From NCBI RefSeq assembly GCF_003628555.1, contig NZ_CP021731.1, positions 1,550,001-1,614,000 of the forward strand: a DNA stretch of 64,000 bases. The letters run 5' to 3'. Within the stretch, counting starts at the first letter, position 1; every line of letters begins with the position of its first letter. A program made the translations under genes and the position numbers. Below, in pieces: positions 51,906 to 62,425 of the stretch. The notes under the pieces are model-generated. The model was not told where the DNA came from. It did no database searches and saw nothing but the letters and a program-made list of their open reading frames with translations. This DNA comes from Azoarcus sp. DN11. GTDB taxonomy: Bacteria > Pseudomonadota > Gammaproteobacteria > Burkholderiales > Rhodocyclaceae.

Positions 51906-53717
51906 ATGCCCCACCAGCCCCGCGTGTCCTACACGATTTCCCCCGCGCGTCCGGAGGCGCACATCTTCGACGTGACCTGCACGGTCGCGGATCCCGATCC
52001 GTCCGGGCAGGTGTTTCGCCTGCCCGCGTGGATTCCTGGCAGCTACATGATCCGCGAGTTCGCGCGCAACATCGTGACGCTGAAGGCGGAGTGCGACGGC
52101 CGGCCGGTCGGGATCGAGAAACTGGACAAGCACAGCTGGCGGGCGGCCCCCGTCGCGCGCGGGCGGGCGCTGACGCTGAGCTACGAGGTGTATGCGTGGG
52201 ATCTTTCGGTGCGTGCCGCGCATCTCGATGCGACCCACGGCTTTTTCAACGGCACGAGCGTGTTCCTCGCCGTCGAGGGCAAGACCGGGGAACCCTGTTA
52301 CGTGGATATCCTGCCGCCGGCCGGCCCGGCGCTGCAGACCTGGAAGGTGGCGACGACGCTGAAGCGGCCTGCGGGCGATCCGCTGGCGGCGCCGGCGATG
52401 GGTTTCGGGCTGTATTACGCGGACAACTACGACGAGCTGGTCGACCACCCCGTCGAGATGGGCGGCTTCACGCATGCGCGTTTCGAGGCGGCGGGCGTGC
52501 CGCACGAAATCGCGCTGACGGGGCGCCACGACTGCGACCTCGAACGGCTGTGCACGGATCTGGCGCGCGTGTGCACGTGGCAGATCGAGCTGTTCGGCAC
52601 GCCCGCGCCGGTCGATCGCTACCTGTTTCTGACGATGGTCGTCGGCGAGGGCTACGGCGGGCTGGAGCACCGTTCGTCGACCGCGCTCCTGACGAGCCGC
52701 GGCGACCTGCCCTACGCCGGCATGGGCGAGCAGACCGAGGGCTACCGGACTTTCCTCGGGCTGTGCAGCCACGAATACTTCCACACCTGGAACGTCAAGC
52801 GCATCAAGCCGGCGGCGTTCACGCCCTACGACTTCGCGAGCGAGAACTACACGCGCCTGCTGTGGGCGTTCGAGGGCTTCACGTCCTATTACGACGATCT
52901 CGCGCTCGTGCGTTCGGGCGTGATCGCCGTCGAGGATTACCTCGCCCTGCTGGGCAAGACGATGTCCAACGTGCTGCGCAGCGGCGGCCGGCTGAAGCAG
53001 AGCGTCGCGGAATCGTCCTTCGACGCGTGGATCAAGTATTACCGGCAGGACGAGAACGCGCCGAACGCGATCGTCAGTTATTACGCGAAGGGTGCGCTCA
53101 TCGCGCTGGCGCTCGACCTGCAGCTGCGCGCGGCGAGTGCCGGGCGCAAGAGCCTGGACGACGTGATGCGGCTGTTGTGGCAGCGGCATGGCCAGACAGG
53201 GGAAGGGGTCGCGGAAGACGGCCTGTTCGCGCTGGTCGGCGAAGTCGCTGAAGCCGGCCTGAAGGGCGCGGGCCGGCGCCTGTCGCGCTGGCTGAAGGAC
53301 GCGGTCGAGGGCACGGAAGATCTGCCGCTGGACGAGTTTCTCAGGCCGTTCGGGATCGAATACCGCGCCGAGGCGGCGGCCAAGGGGGCGTCGCTGGGCG
53401 TGAAGCTGGCCGCCGGAAACGGTGAGGCGAAGCTGGCGAACGTGTTCGACGGCGGTGCGGCGCAGCGGTGCGGGCTTTCGGCCGGGGACGTGCTCGTCGC
53501 GCTCGACGGCCTCAAGGTGACGGCCGCGTCGCTCGACGGGCAGCTCGCCCGCCGCAGGCCGGGCGAGCTGGTCACGATCCATGCCTTCCGCCGCGACGAG
53601 CTGATGCACTTCACCGCCGAGCTGACGGCTCCGCCTGCCGACACCGTGAAGCTCGCGAGCGGCAAGCGGGTGTCCGCGCCGATGCGGACCTTGCGCAAGG
53701 GCTGGCTGGGCGCCTGA
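51906..53717 (+). CDS. M61 family peptidase with PDZ domain
   Basis: This is a 603-residue glycyl-aminopeptidase-type metalloprotease. An N-terminal beta domain (VFRLPAWIPGSYMIREFARN) precedes the zinc site CSHEYFHTWNVKRIKP (H289 and H293, with Glu 290). The third ligand is in LLWAFEGFTSYYDDL. A PDZ domain follows at residues about 490-580 (NVFDGGAAQRCGLSAGDVLV). There is no signal peptide, so it should be cytoplasmic. The ATG at 51906 begins MPHQPRVSYTISP, the usual N-terminus. Confidence 0.92.
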   Translation: MPHQPRVSYTISPARPEAHIFDVTCTVADPDPSGQVFRLPAWIPGSYMIREFARNIVTLKAECDGRPVGIEKLDKHSWRAAPVARGRALTLSYEVYAWDLSVRAAHLDATHGFFNGTSVFLAVEGKTGEPCYVDILPPAGPALQTWKVATTLKRPAGDPLAAPAMGFGLYYADNYDELVDHPVEMGGFTHARFEAAGVPHEIALTGRHDCDLERLCTDLARVCTWQIELFGTPAPVDRYLFLTMVVGEGYGGLEHRSSTALLTSRGDLPYAGMGEQTEGYRTFLGLCSHEYFHTWNVKRIKPAAFTPYDFASENYTRLLWAFEGFTSYYDDLALVRSGVIAVEDYLALLGKTMSNVLRSGGRLKQSVAESSFDAWIKYYRQDENAPNAIVSYYAKGALIALALDLQLRAASAGRKSLDDVMRLLWQRHGQTGEGVAEDGLFALVGEVAEAGLKGAGRRLSRWLKDAVEGTEDLPLDEFLRPFGIEYRAEAAAKGASLGVKLAAGNGEAKLANVFDGGAAQRCGLSAGDVLVALDGLKVTAASLDGQLARRRPGELVTIHAFRRDELMHFTAELTAPPADTVKLASGKRVSAPMRTLRKGWLGA

Positions 53718-53735
53718 AGGCCGGGACCGGGCGGG

Positions 53736-55142
53736 TCAGGGCGCGGCAGGCAGGTCCTGCCGGCGCATCACCGCGCGCAGCAGCCAGCCGAACAGCACGG
53801 CGGCGACCACGGTGGACATCACGCCCGCCTCCCAGAAACCCGCGACATGCGGGCCCGCCGTCCGCCACGGCGCGTGGAAGCTCGCCCAGTAGCCGCCGGC
53901 GAGGCCGACGCCCCAGAAGCACACGGCGTGCATCAGCATCGGCACGAACGTCACCTTGTAGCCGCGCAGGGCGTGCGCGGCGACCGTCTGCACCGAGTCG
54001 AACAGCTGGTAGATGCAGATGTAGAGCAGCAGCGCGAGGCCGATTGCGCGGACCGCTTCGTCCTCCGAGAACAGCGCGATGACCGGCTTGCGCGCGAGCC
54101 ACATGGCGATGCCGATGAGCGACGCGAGGCTGCCCGTGACGATCATGCCGACGCGGACCGTCATGCGCGCCCGTGCCCAGTCGCGCGCGCCGGCAGCCTG
54201 GCCGACGAGCACGAGCACGGCGATCGACATCGCCAGCGGCAGCATGTAGATCAGCGCGGCGAGGTTCGCGACGACGCGGTGGCCGGCCACGGCCTCGGCG
54301 CCCAGCCGTGCCGCGAACAGCGCGATCAGGGTGAAGGACGACACTTCGATGAAGGTCGACAGGCCCATCGGCACGCCCAGCCGCAGAAGCGAGAGGATCT
54401 CCCCGGGTTGCGGCCCGCGCCAATGTGCGAACAGGTGATAGGGCTGGTAGCCGGGATTGCGCGCGAGGTGGACGGTGCCGCAGGCGAAAGCCAGCCAGTT
54501 CACGATGGCCGTCGAGATGCCGCAGCCGAGCACGCCCAGCGGCGGCAGCCACAGGTGGCCATGCACCAGCGCCCAGGCGAGCGGGACGTGCGTTGCCGTG
54601 ACGATGAAGCTGATCGCCATCAGCACGCGCGGCTTGCCGACGGCGTTGTTAAAGGCATAGAAGGTGCGGTACAGCAGTACGGCGGGCAGGCCGGCAGCGG
54701 TCGCGAGGAGGTATTCGCGGGTCTTGGCGTCGACGTCGGGCGGAACGCTGCTCAGTTCGAGGAGGAAGCCGGGGAAGACCATCAGCACGATGCCCGGGAC
54801 GGCCAGCATCAGGGCCAGCCAGAACCCCTGCTGCAGCGTCGGCCCGATCCGCTCCATGCGGCCGGCGCCGAAATGGTGCGCGACGGTCGGAGCGACGGCC
54901 TGCAGCACGCCCACGACGAGCATCACGATGGAGATGTAGACGCCGCTGCCGACGGCGATCGCCGCGAGATCCACCGTGCCGTAGCGCCCGACGATGATGG
55001 TGTCGGCGATCAGCATGCTCATCGACAGGATCTGCGCAACGAGTATCGGCCAGGCGTGGTGCAGCAGCTGGCGGACGATGGTGGACGGCGAGGCGTGCGA
55101 CGAGGAGGACGGCGAGATGGACGACGAGGGGGAGGCGCTCAA
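53736..55142 (-). CDS. MATE family efflux transporter
   Basis: This is a 468-residue, 12-helix multidrug/toxic-compound exporter that uses ion gradients. The conserved N-terminal helix 1 region AWPILVAQILSMSMLIADTI and a second internal half beginning with LRLGVPMGLSTFIEVSSFTL show the MATE pseudo-repeat. A low-complexity Ser-rich start (residues 2-20) suggests the real start may be a little later. It is convergent with the M61 gene. The substrate is unknown. Confidence 0.92.
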   Translation of the reverse strand: MSASPSSSISPSSSSHASPSTIVRQLLHHAWPILVAQILSMSMLIADTIIVGRYGTVDLAAIAVGSGVYISIVMLVVGVLQAVAPTVAHHFGAGRMERIGPTLQQGFWLALMLAVPGIVLMVFPGFLLELSSVPPDVDAKTREYLLATAAGLPAVLLYRTFYAFNNAVGKPRVLMAISFIVTATHVPLAWALVHGHLWLPPLGVLGCGISTAIVNWLAFACGTVHLARNPGYQPYHLFAHWRGPQPGEILSLLRLGVPMGLSTFIEVSSFTLIALFAARLGAEAVAGHRVVANLAALIYMLPLAMSIAVLVLVGQAAGARDWARARMTVRVGMIVTGSLASLIGIAMWLARKPVIALFSEDEAVRAIGLALLLYICIYQLFDSVQTVAAHALRGYKVTFVPMLMHAVCFWGVGLAGGYWASFHAPWRTAGPHVAGFWEAGVMSTVVAAVLFGWLLRAVMRRQDLPAAP

Positions 55143-55260
55143 GCGAAAAGGGCCTTTGGGCTGCGGGTGAGGTTGATGCGCGCCGCGATAAATGCGGCAC
55201 TTCTTGCGAGATAAGTTGTACCGGGTGATTGTTGCATGCCTTGAAAGCGAATTGCAGAAG

Positions 55261-55282
55261 GAAGGGGCTGAGAGGCCCCTTC
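55261..55282 (-). terminator. Hairpin after the adenine methylase
   Basis: GAAGGGGC (55261-55268) pairs with GCCCCTTC (55275-55282). On the minus strand it is followed by a pyrimidine-rich CTTCTG stretch. It lies eight bases below the methylase stop. Confidence 0.6.
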
Positions 55283-55289
55283 GTCACGT

Positions 55290-56066
55290 CTACCAGTTCC
55301 GAATGATCAGCTCGCCCGACTTGACCTTCGCCCGGCCAGCGCCGCCCACGGTGTAGTTGATGACCACCCGATCGATGCACAGGCCGGCGAACGCCTGGTG
55401 CATCTCCGGGATGTCGTTGACCGAGATGACCATGCGGCCCTGGACGGTCTTGGCCAGGTCGCCCATGCGCTGGTACTGGTGCAGGCCGAAATCGACGCCA
55501 TAGCCCTCGGTGCCCCGGTACGGAGGGTCGCAGTAGATCAGGGCGTGCTCGCGGTCGTACTTGCGGATGCAGTCGGCCCAGTCCAGGTTCTCGATGTAGG
55601 TTCGGCTCAGGCGCAGGTGGGCAGCCGACAGGTCTTCTTCCAGGCGCAGCAGGTTGAGCCTCGGGCCTGAGGTGGTCGAGGTGCCGAACGTCTGGCCCTC
55701 GACCTTGCCGCCGAAGGCCATCTTCTGGAGGTAGAAGAACCTGGCCGCGCGCTGGATGTCCGTCAGCGTCTCCTCGGGCGTGATCTGCAGCCACTTGAAG
55801 ATTTGCCGCGAGGTCAGCGCCCATTTGAATTGCCGGACGAACTCCTCCAGGTGGTGGCGCACCACCCTATACAGATTGACCAGCTCCCCATTCACGTCAT
55901 TGAGCACCTCGACCTTGGTCGGCGCCTTCAGGAAGTAGAGAGCAGCCGCGCCGCAGAAGGGCTCGACGTAGCAGGTGTGCTCGGGGAAGAGCGGGAGGAT
56001 GTGTTTCGCCAGACGGCGTTTGCCACCGATCCAGGGGACGATGGGGGAAGCAGATTGCATTTCCAT
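55290..56066 (-). CDS. D12-class DNA adenine N6-methyltransferase (Dam-like)
   Basis: This is a 258-residue methylase. Motif I is VEPFCGAAALYFLK, an N-terminal PWIGGKRRLAKHILPLFPEH segment contacts SAM, and the catalytic motif IV is DPPY within ALIYCDPPYRGTEG. This layout is that of the Dam/DpnM (alpha) group. No restriction endonuclease is adjacent, so it is an orphan methylase, perhaps of phage or mobile origin given the IS element 60 bases upstream. An ATG at 56060 is an alternative start. Confidence 0.9.
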   Translation of the reverse strand: MEMQSASPIVPWIGGKRRLAKHILPLFPEHTCYVEPFCGAAALYFLKAPTKVEVLNDVNGELVNLYRVVRHHLEEFVRQFKWALTSRQIFKWLQITPEETLTDIQRAARFFYLQKMAFGGKVEGQTFGTSTTSGPRLNLLRLEEDLSAAHLRLSRTYIENLDWADCIRKYDREHALIYCDPPYRGTEGYGVDFGLHQYQRMGDLAKTVQGRMVISVNDIPEMHQAFAGLCIDRVVINYTVGGAGRAKVKSGELIIRNW

Positions 56067-56126
56067 TCTGTGTAAGCCCTTTTTGATTGTTGCAATTGTT
56101 GGTAGGCTTAGACCCGCCGTGTGCAC

Positions 56127-56148
56127 GTATCCGTCCGGAAATCCCCGT
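56127..56148 (+). repeat. Left terminal inverted repeat of the IS66 element
   Basis: 22 bases starting GTATCCGTCCGGAAATCC match the complement of 58390-58411 at 21 of 22 positions. Confidence 0.9.
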
Positions 56149-56210
56149 TCTTCCGCAGGCGCTCGCACTGAGGGATCGTTATCGCTCCTTGAATAGCGGA
56201 GCATGCGACG

Positions 56211-56633
56211 ATGGAAGGTCGGTTGGTTTCGGATGGGGAAGGCGGTATCGGCACGGCGGTCGGTCGGATCGACTGGCGCACGGGCAAGCGGATGATGGCC
56301 CGCGACGACACGTTCTGGCAGCAGCATGAAACGCTGCGGCGTGAGCAGGGGCTGAGCATCCCGCAGTACTGCGAGGTGAACGGCTTGGCGCTGTCGACGT
56401 TTCGGCATCGGGTCGGGCGTCTGGTGCGCACCGGGGCCGGCGTCGAGCCCGCGTCGCGGGCAAAGTCGAAGTCGGCCGATGCGCGGGGCCAGTTCATCGC
56501 GTTGCCCCATGGCGTGGACGCGCCCTCACTCAGCGCGGAAATCGAAGTGCGCCTGCCCGGCACGATGACACTGCATCTGCAAGGCGCGGCCGCGCAGCAG
56601 GTGCTCGATCGCATCCTGGCGCAGTTGCCGTGA
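56211..56633 (+). CDS. tnpA: IS66 accessory protein TnpA
   Basis: This is a 140-residue first ORF of IS66-type elements, required with TnpB for transposition. It has a helix-turn-helix-like region (WQQHETLRREQGLSIPQYCE, then NGLALSTFRHRVGRL). The C-terminal half SAEIEVRLPGTMTLHLQGAA is the usual IS66 OrfA tail. It overlaps tnpB by 4 bases (GTGA). Confidence 0.88.
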   Translation: MEGRLVSDGEGGIGTAVGRIDWRTGKRMMARDDTFWQQHETLRREQGLSIPQYCEVNGLALSTFRHRVGRLVRTGAGVEPASRAKSKSADARGQFIALPHGVDAPSLSAEIEVRLPGTMTLHLQGAAAQQVLDRILAQLP

Positions 56634-56977
56634 TCCTGTCCTCGGCGGTCAGGGCCTATGTGTATAGCGAGGCGGTCGACATGAGGAAATCGATCGACGC
56701 GTTGGCGCAGTTGGTCGCCTCCTGCATGGGCATGGACCCGCTGTCGGGGCTGGTGTTCGTGTTCATCGGCCGGCGCCGCGACAAAGTGAAGCTCCTGGTG
56801 TGGGACCGGCACGGCTTCTGGGTGCTGTACAAGCGCCTGGAACGGGGCCGCTTCGCCGATCCGGCGCGCCTTTCGGCCGGCGCTCTGGCGATGAGCGAAC
56901 GGGTGGCGTGGCTCGACGGCATCGATCTGGCCCGCGTGCGGCGACTCCCGACGGTGACTGCGTCCCGCGTGAGCTGA
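56630..56977 (+). CDS. tnpB: IS66 accessory protein TnpB
   Basis: This is a 115-residue second ORF of IS66. The family pattern is complete: VYSEAVDMRKSIDALAQLV, DPLSGLVFVFIGRRRDKVKL and WDRHGFWVLYKRLERGRF. Start is GTG, overlapping the tnpA stop. Length is normal and it appears intact. Confidence 0.93.
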   Translation: MILSSAVRAYVYSEAVDMRKSIDALAQLVASCMGMDPLSGLVFVFIGRRRDKVKLLVWDRHGFWVLYKRLERGRFADPARLSAGALAMSERVAWLDGIDLARVRRLPTVTASRVS

Positions 56978-57046
56978 GGGCGGGGCCGTGCCCTTCATGC
57001 AATCGGGGTTTGACCGACTGCCCTGGAGGCGGCACCCGCGGGCAAG

Positions 57047-57958
57047 ATGGACGCCATGAATCGCTCTGCCGTCATCGATCGCGCGACCCTGCCGAACGCC
57101 GTTGAGCCGCTCCAGGAGATGGTGCTGGAGATGGCCGCGCAGCTCGACGGGTTGCGGACGCAGTTCGACGCGCAGATGGAGAGCCTGCGCCACCCGCTGG
57201 CCGAACTGCGCCGGCGTCTGTTCGGCCCGCGCAGCGAGGCGATCCACGCGGGGCAAGGCGAATTGTGGAGCGAGGCGGTCGTAGTGCCGGTGCCGCCCGA
57301 GGCGTATCGCGAGGTCGAGGCGCACCGCCGGCGCCGGCCAGGGCGCGCCGCGATCGGTGAACACTTGCCGCGGCGGCGCGTCGAGCACGACCTGTCCGCG
57401 GATGAGAAAGCGGCCTTTGCCGCGGTTGAGCGCATCGGCGAGGAAGTCTCCGAGATGCTCGAGTACATCCCGGCGCGCCTCGAAGTCATCCAGAACGTGC
57501 GCCTGAAGTACCGCTGCGAACGCGCCGATGGCAGCAGCACGATCCGCACCGCCACCGCCCCGGGCGCGCCGATCGCCAAGAGCAACGCCGGGCCGGGGCT
57601 ACTCGCGCACGTGATGGTGTCGAAATACCTCGATCATTGCCCGCTCGCCCGTCAGCAGCGCATCCTCGCCCGCGACGGCGTCGTGATCGCGCGCCAGACG
57701 CTGTGCGACTGGGTGCTCGACGGGGCCGAGCTCTTGAGCGTGCTGATGCCAGCGCTGCATCGCCACGTGCTCGCGAGCCCGGTGATCTTCACCGATGACA
57801 CGACGCTCGCGCTGCAGGCACCGGGCAAGACCGTCACCGCGCGGATGTGGGCGTATCTGGCCGGCGGGCACCGCAAGGACGAAGAGGGCCGCTGGCAGGC
57901 GGTGGCGCCGGCGGCGCTGTACGACTGTTCCACCTCTCGACCATCCTCGAACGCCTGA
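57047..57958 (+). pseudogene. tnpC: IS66 transposase TnpC, C-terminally truncated
   Basis: Only 303 of the usual 510 or so residues remain. Present are the coiled-coil N-terminus, the region preceding the zinc finger (RLFGPRSEAIHAGQ), the HLPRRRVEHDLS segment, and the start of the DDE domain with its first Asp (PVIFTDDTTLALQAPGKTVT). Just after AALYD the IS66 frame breaks into unrelated residues and stops. The second Asp and the Glu of the catalytic triad are missing, so this copy cannot catalyse transposition. Confidence 0.88.
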
Positions 57959-58377
57959 TGTCGGACCCGGCCCGGATCATCGAAATCCGTCGCCACCTGC
58001 ATCTGGGGCAATCCGTGCGTTTCCTCGATTGGCAACAGGCCGGCCCCCAGATGGCGCTGCGCACGGGGCGGATCGTCGCGATGAAGGACACGCAACTCAC
58101 CGTGCAGGACGAGCGCACCCGGCGCGAATGGAAACTGCCCTATGCAGCGATCGAAATCCCGGACGCGGCTTCGATCCCGGCGCCATCGGTGCCCGAACCG
58201 CCGCCTCCGACCCGCGCCGACTTCCACGTGGGCGACCGCGTGAGCTTCGAGGACCGTCACCTGCAGACCCGCGTCGGGACCATCGTCCGCATCAATCAGC
58301 GCACCGCCACCCTCGACTGCGACGGTCAAAGCTGGCGCGTCTCCTTCCCGCTTCTGCGGCACCTCGTCGATCTCTGA
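57958..58377 (+). CDS. 139-residue tandem SH3-like protein inside the IS66 element
   Basis: The ATG overlaps the truncated tnpC stop (TGATG). The protein contains two similar beta modules. The first is HLGQSVRFLDWQ with RTGRIVAMKDTQLTVQDE and REWKLPYAAIE. The second is HVGDRVSFEDRH with RVGTIVRINQRTATLDCDGQ and WRVSFPLLRHL. They are joined by a Pro-rich linker (PAPSVPEPPPPT). The fold looks KOW/SH3-like. The frame is open upstream (FHLSTILERL before the ATG), so the original gene may have been longer and cut by the same event that truncated tnpC. Function unknown. Confidence 0.6.
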   Translation: MSDPARIIEIRRHLHLGQSVRFLDWQQAGPQMALRTGRIVAMKDTQLTVQDERTRREWKLPYAAIEIPDAASIPAPSVPEPPPPTRADFHVGDRVSFEDRHLQTRVGTIVRINQRTATLDCDGQSWRVSFPLLRHLVDL

Positions 58378-58389
58378 CCTGCCCCGCTG

Positions 58390-58411
58390 ACGGGGATTAC
58401 CGGACGGATAC
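58390..58411 (-). repeat. Right terminal inverted repeat of the IS66 element
   Basis: Complement of the left repeat with one mismatch; it ends 5 bases from the stop codon of the sigma54 regulator. Confidence 0.9.
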
Positions 58412-58416
58412 GCCTA

Positions 58417-60183
<1,767 letters not shown>

Positions 60184-60409
60184 GATTTCCTCGATCGCGG
60201 CCGGCGCGGTTGCAGGCACGGGAACTCGCCGCCGCGCACCGCGCGAACCGGTACGGCGACTGCCGTCCACCGGCCCACCGTGGGCCATACAGGATCCGAT
60301 TGAGAGAGCTTATGCCCTGTGGCCAGATGAGAAATTGGTTTTCATCAAATAATAACGAATCTCGAGAGGCTGGCAAGCGAACTTTGTTCGAGGGCACGCC
60401 TGGGTAATC

Positions 60410-60455
60410 GATCATTTGATGGAAAAAACCTCCGGATCGATTCGGTCAAATCATC
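60410..60455. promoter_or_regulatory. Candidate upstream activating sequence (inverted repeat)
   Basis: GATCATTTGA (60410-60419) and TCAAATCATC (60446-60455) are inverted copies at 9 of 10 positions, with centres 36 bases apart (about 3.5 helical turns). They lie about 170 bases before the -24/-12 element, a usual UAS distance for NtrC-class activators. Confidence 0.55.
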
Positions 60456-60584
60456 AAATTGCAGCTGTGCTCCGCGAGATTCTGCCCTTCTGCGTCCTGT
60501 AGCAAGGTTTCCCCGTCTTGGTGTGTCTGCGGGTTGGGCGTTTTCCTTCCAGATATCGGGGTTCCTGCCGGCCTGATCCACCTC

Positions 60585-60600
60585 TGGCACATCTTCTGCT
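60585..60600 (+). promoter_or_regulatory. Sigma54 (-24/-12) promoter
   Basis: TGGCACATCTTCTGCT has GG and GC exactly 12 bases apart and one mismatch to TGGCAC-N5-TTGCT. Transcription would start near 60611, about 53 bases before the histidine kinase ATG. Confidence 0.65.
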
Positions 60601-60663
60601 GGGAGCTACCGTCACCGTGCAGTTGCAAGTGCGGGTCCGTCAAACCACGAATGGGACATATCC

Positions 60664-62355
60664 ATGACATTCCCAACGACATTGCGGCGATCGGAAGCCG
60701 AGCGCTACCCGGTGCTCATGAGGGATGACGTGTTCGACGTAGCATTGAACGACGAGCAGGGCGAGGACGCCGCGGTCGGCTATGAGGCGATCTTTCGCAA
60801 CACGCCCGTGGCGATCTGCCACCTGTTCAACCGCAGGATCCGGCGCTGTAACCGGCGATATGAGGAATTGTTCGGGTACGGACCCGGCGAGCTCGACAAC
60901 CAGTCGGTCGGCGTGCATTACCTGAGCGACGACTCGTTTTCGACGATCGGTCAGAAATTCGGCCACTTCTTCGAGTCTCATCACACCTTCAAGGACGAGC
61001 GGCCGTTCGTGCGCAAGGACGGCACGCTGATCTGGTGCATCGTCACCGGCACCTTGCTCGATCCGGCCAACCCCAGGCTCGGCAGCATCTGGGTGGTGCA
61101 GGACATCTCCGAGCACAAGCGGATCGAGGACGAATTGAAGGCCGACGTCGAGAAGCTCGAATTCGTCGTGCAGCAGCGGACCGTGGAGCTCAGCCGGCAC
61201 GTCGCGAGCCTCGAGGCGGAAGTCGCGACGCGCCAGAGCGCCGAGGAGGTCGCGAACGAGAACCGCGAGAAATACCAGAAGCTCTTTCACATGCTGCCGA
61301 TCGGCATCTCGATCACGGATGCGCACGGCGGCATTCTCGAGGCCAATTGCCAGTTTGCCGAAATGGTCGGCTTGCGGCGGGTTTCGCCCGAGAACTGGCG
61401 CAAACTGCCGCTGCGCTTCTTCCTGCACGACGGCACCGAGATCCCGAGGCATCGCCTGCCCTGGCAGATCCGCGATTTCCAGAAGGATTCGATCGACAAC
61501 ATCGAAATCGGGATGCGCGACGAGAAGGGACGCAAGCTGCGCTGGCTGAGCGTGAGCGCGTCGCTGATCGAGCGCAAGGACGAGCAGTTCGTCGTCGCCG
61601 CCTTCACCGACATCACCTACCGCAAGCGCATCGAAGAGCTCGAACGGCTGCGCCACGCGGAGCTCACGCGCCTGGGCCGGATCAACTCGATGGCCGAAAT
61701 GGCGGCGGCGCTGGCGCACCAGATGGGGCAGCCGCTGGTGTCGGCGGTCAATTACCTGAACGGCTGCCGCTTGCGTCTCGAGCGCGTCGACGGCGTCGGG
61801 GAGATCTCCGAGTCCATGGGGCTCGCGCTGAAGTATCTCGAGCAGGCGGGCGAGATCCTGCGCCACGTGAAGGAGTTCGTGTGCAAGCACAAGCCCGACA
61901 AGGAACCCGAGAACATCAACGAGGTGATCCAGGACGCGCTCGCGTTCCTGAATTTCGAGGTCCGCCGGCATGACGTCAGCGTCGACCTGCGGCTGCTGCA
62001 GGATCCCCCGCCGGTGCCGCTCTGCAAGGTCGAGATCCAGCAGGTGCTGTTCAACCTGATGAAGAACGGCATGGAGGCGATGACGGGCCTGCCGCCGGAG
62101 GGTCGCAAGCTCGTCATCGGCAGCGAGATCATCGACGGGGGCGGGGCGATGACGGTGTTCGTCCAGGACCACGGCACGGGGCTCGAGAAGCGGTCTGCGA
62201 AGCGGGTGTTCGAGCCCTACTTTTCTACCAAGACCGACGGGATGGGGATCGGCCTGACGATCTGCCGCTCGATTGTCGAGTCGCACGGCGGACAACTTTC
62301 GTATTCGAGGATCGGCAAGGGCGGGTCGCGCTTTCAATTCACCTTGCCAATGTAG
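60664..62355 (+). CDS. PAS-domain sensor histidine kinase (TdiS/StyS/FixL-like)
   Basis: This is a 563-residue cytoplasmic kinase without membrane helices. PAS 1 is at about 35-160 (AIFRNTPVAICHLFNRRIRR, ELFGYGPGELDNQS), followed by a coiled coil at 160-205. PAS 2 is at about 205-325 (LFHMLPIGISITDAHGGILE). The dimerisation domain has phospho-His 352 in AAALAHQMGQPL. The ATPase domain holds FNLMKNGMEAM (N box), VQDHGTGLE (G1) and DGMGIGLTICRS (G2). It is followed after 70 bases by its response regulator and preceded by a sigma54 promoter. The signal may be an aromatic compound or redox state; this is inferred from similar systems. Confidence 0.88.
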   Translation: MTFPTTLRRSEAERYPVLMRDDVFDVALNDEQGEDAAVGYEAIFRNTPVAICHLFNRRIRRCNRRYEELFGYGPGELDNQSVGVHYLSDDSFSTIGQKFGHFFESHHTFKDERPFVRKDGTLIWCIVTGTLLDPANPRLGSIWVVQDISEHKRIEDELKADVEKLEFVVQQRTVELSRHVASLEAEVATRQSAEEVANENREKYQKLFHMLPIGISITDAHGGILEANCQFAEMVGLRRVSPENWRKLPLRFFLHDGTEIPRHRLPWQIRDFQKDSIDNIEIGMRDEKGRKLRWLSVSASLIERKDEQFVVAAFTDITYRKRIEELERLRHAELTRLGRINSMAEMAAALAHQMGQPLVSAVNYLNGCRLRLERVDGVGEISESMGLALKYLEQAGEILRHVKEFVCKHKPDKEPENINEVIQDALAFLNFEVRRHDVSVDLRLLQDPPPVPLCKVEIQQVLFNLMKNGMEAMTGLPPEGRKLVIGSEIIDGGGAMTVFVQDHGTGLEKRSAKRVFEPYFSTKTDGMGIGLTICRSIVESHGGQLSYSRIGKGGSRFQFTLPM

Positions 62356-62425
62356 GAGAGGCCCGCGCTGCCAAGAAGACCGAAGAGTCTCGGGCGGCGA
62401 AGGTCATGCACAAAAGGAGGAGTCC

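Larger units (their letters stand above)
56127..58411 (+). mobile_element. Damaged IS66-family insertion sequence (2285 bp)
   Basis: It is bounded by inverted terminal repeats beginning GTATCCGTCCGG (left 56127, right end at 58411 on the other strand). It contains tnpA and tnpB as overlapping genes, the first 60 percent of tnpC, and a small extra ORF. Flanking 8-mers GTGTGCAC and GCCTATCA differ. An IS66 insertion normally makes an 8-bp duplication, so an end has been rearranged or the copy is a recombinant. Confidence 0.88.
60184..60663. other. Divergent control region between the sigma54 activator and the kinase
   Basis: These 480 bases hold no convincing gene. They contain an AT-rich stretch near 60320-60360 that may carry the activator's own promoter, an inverted repeat at 60410-60455, and a -24/-12 promoter at 60585-60600 pointing to the kinase gene. 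Confidence 0.7.

Noticed and set aside
56127..58411. Active IS66 element
   Set aside because: The transposase lacks two of three catalytic acids and the flanks carry no target duplication.
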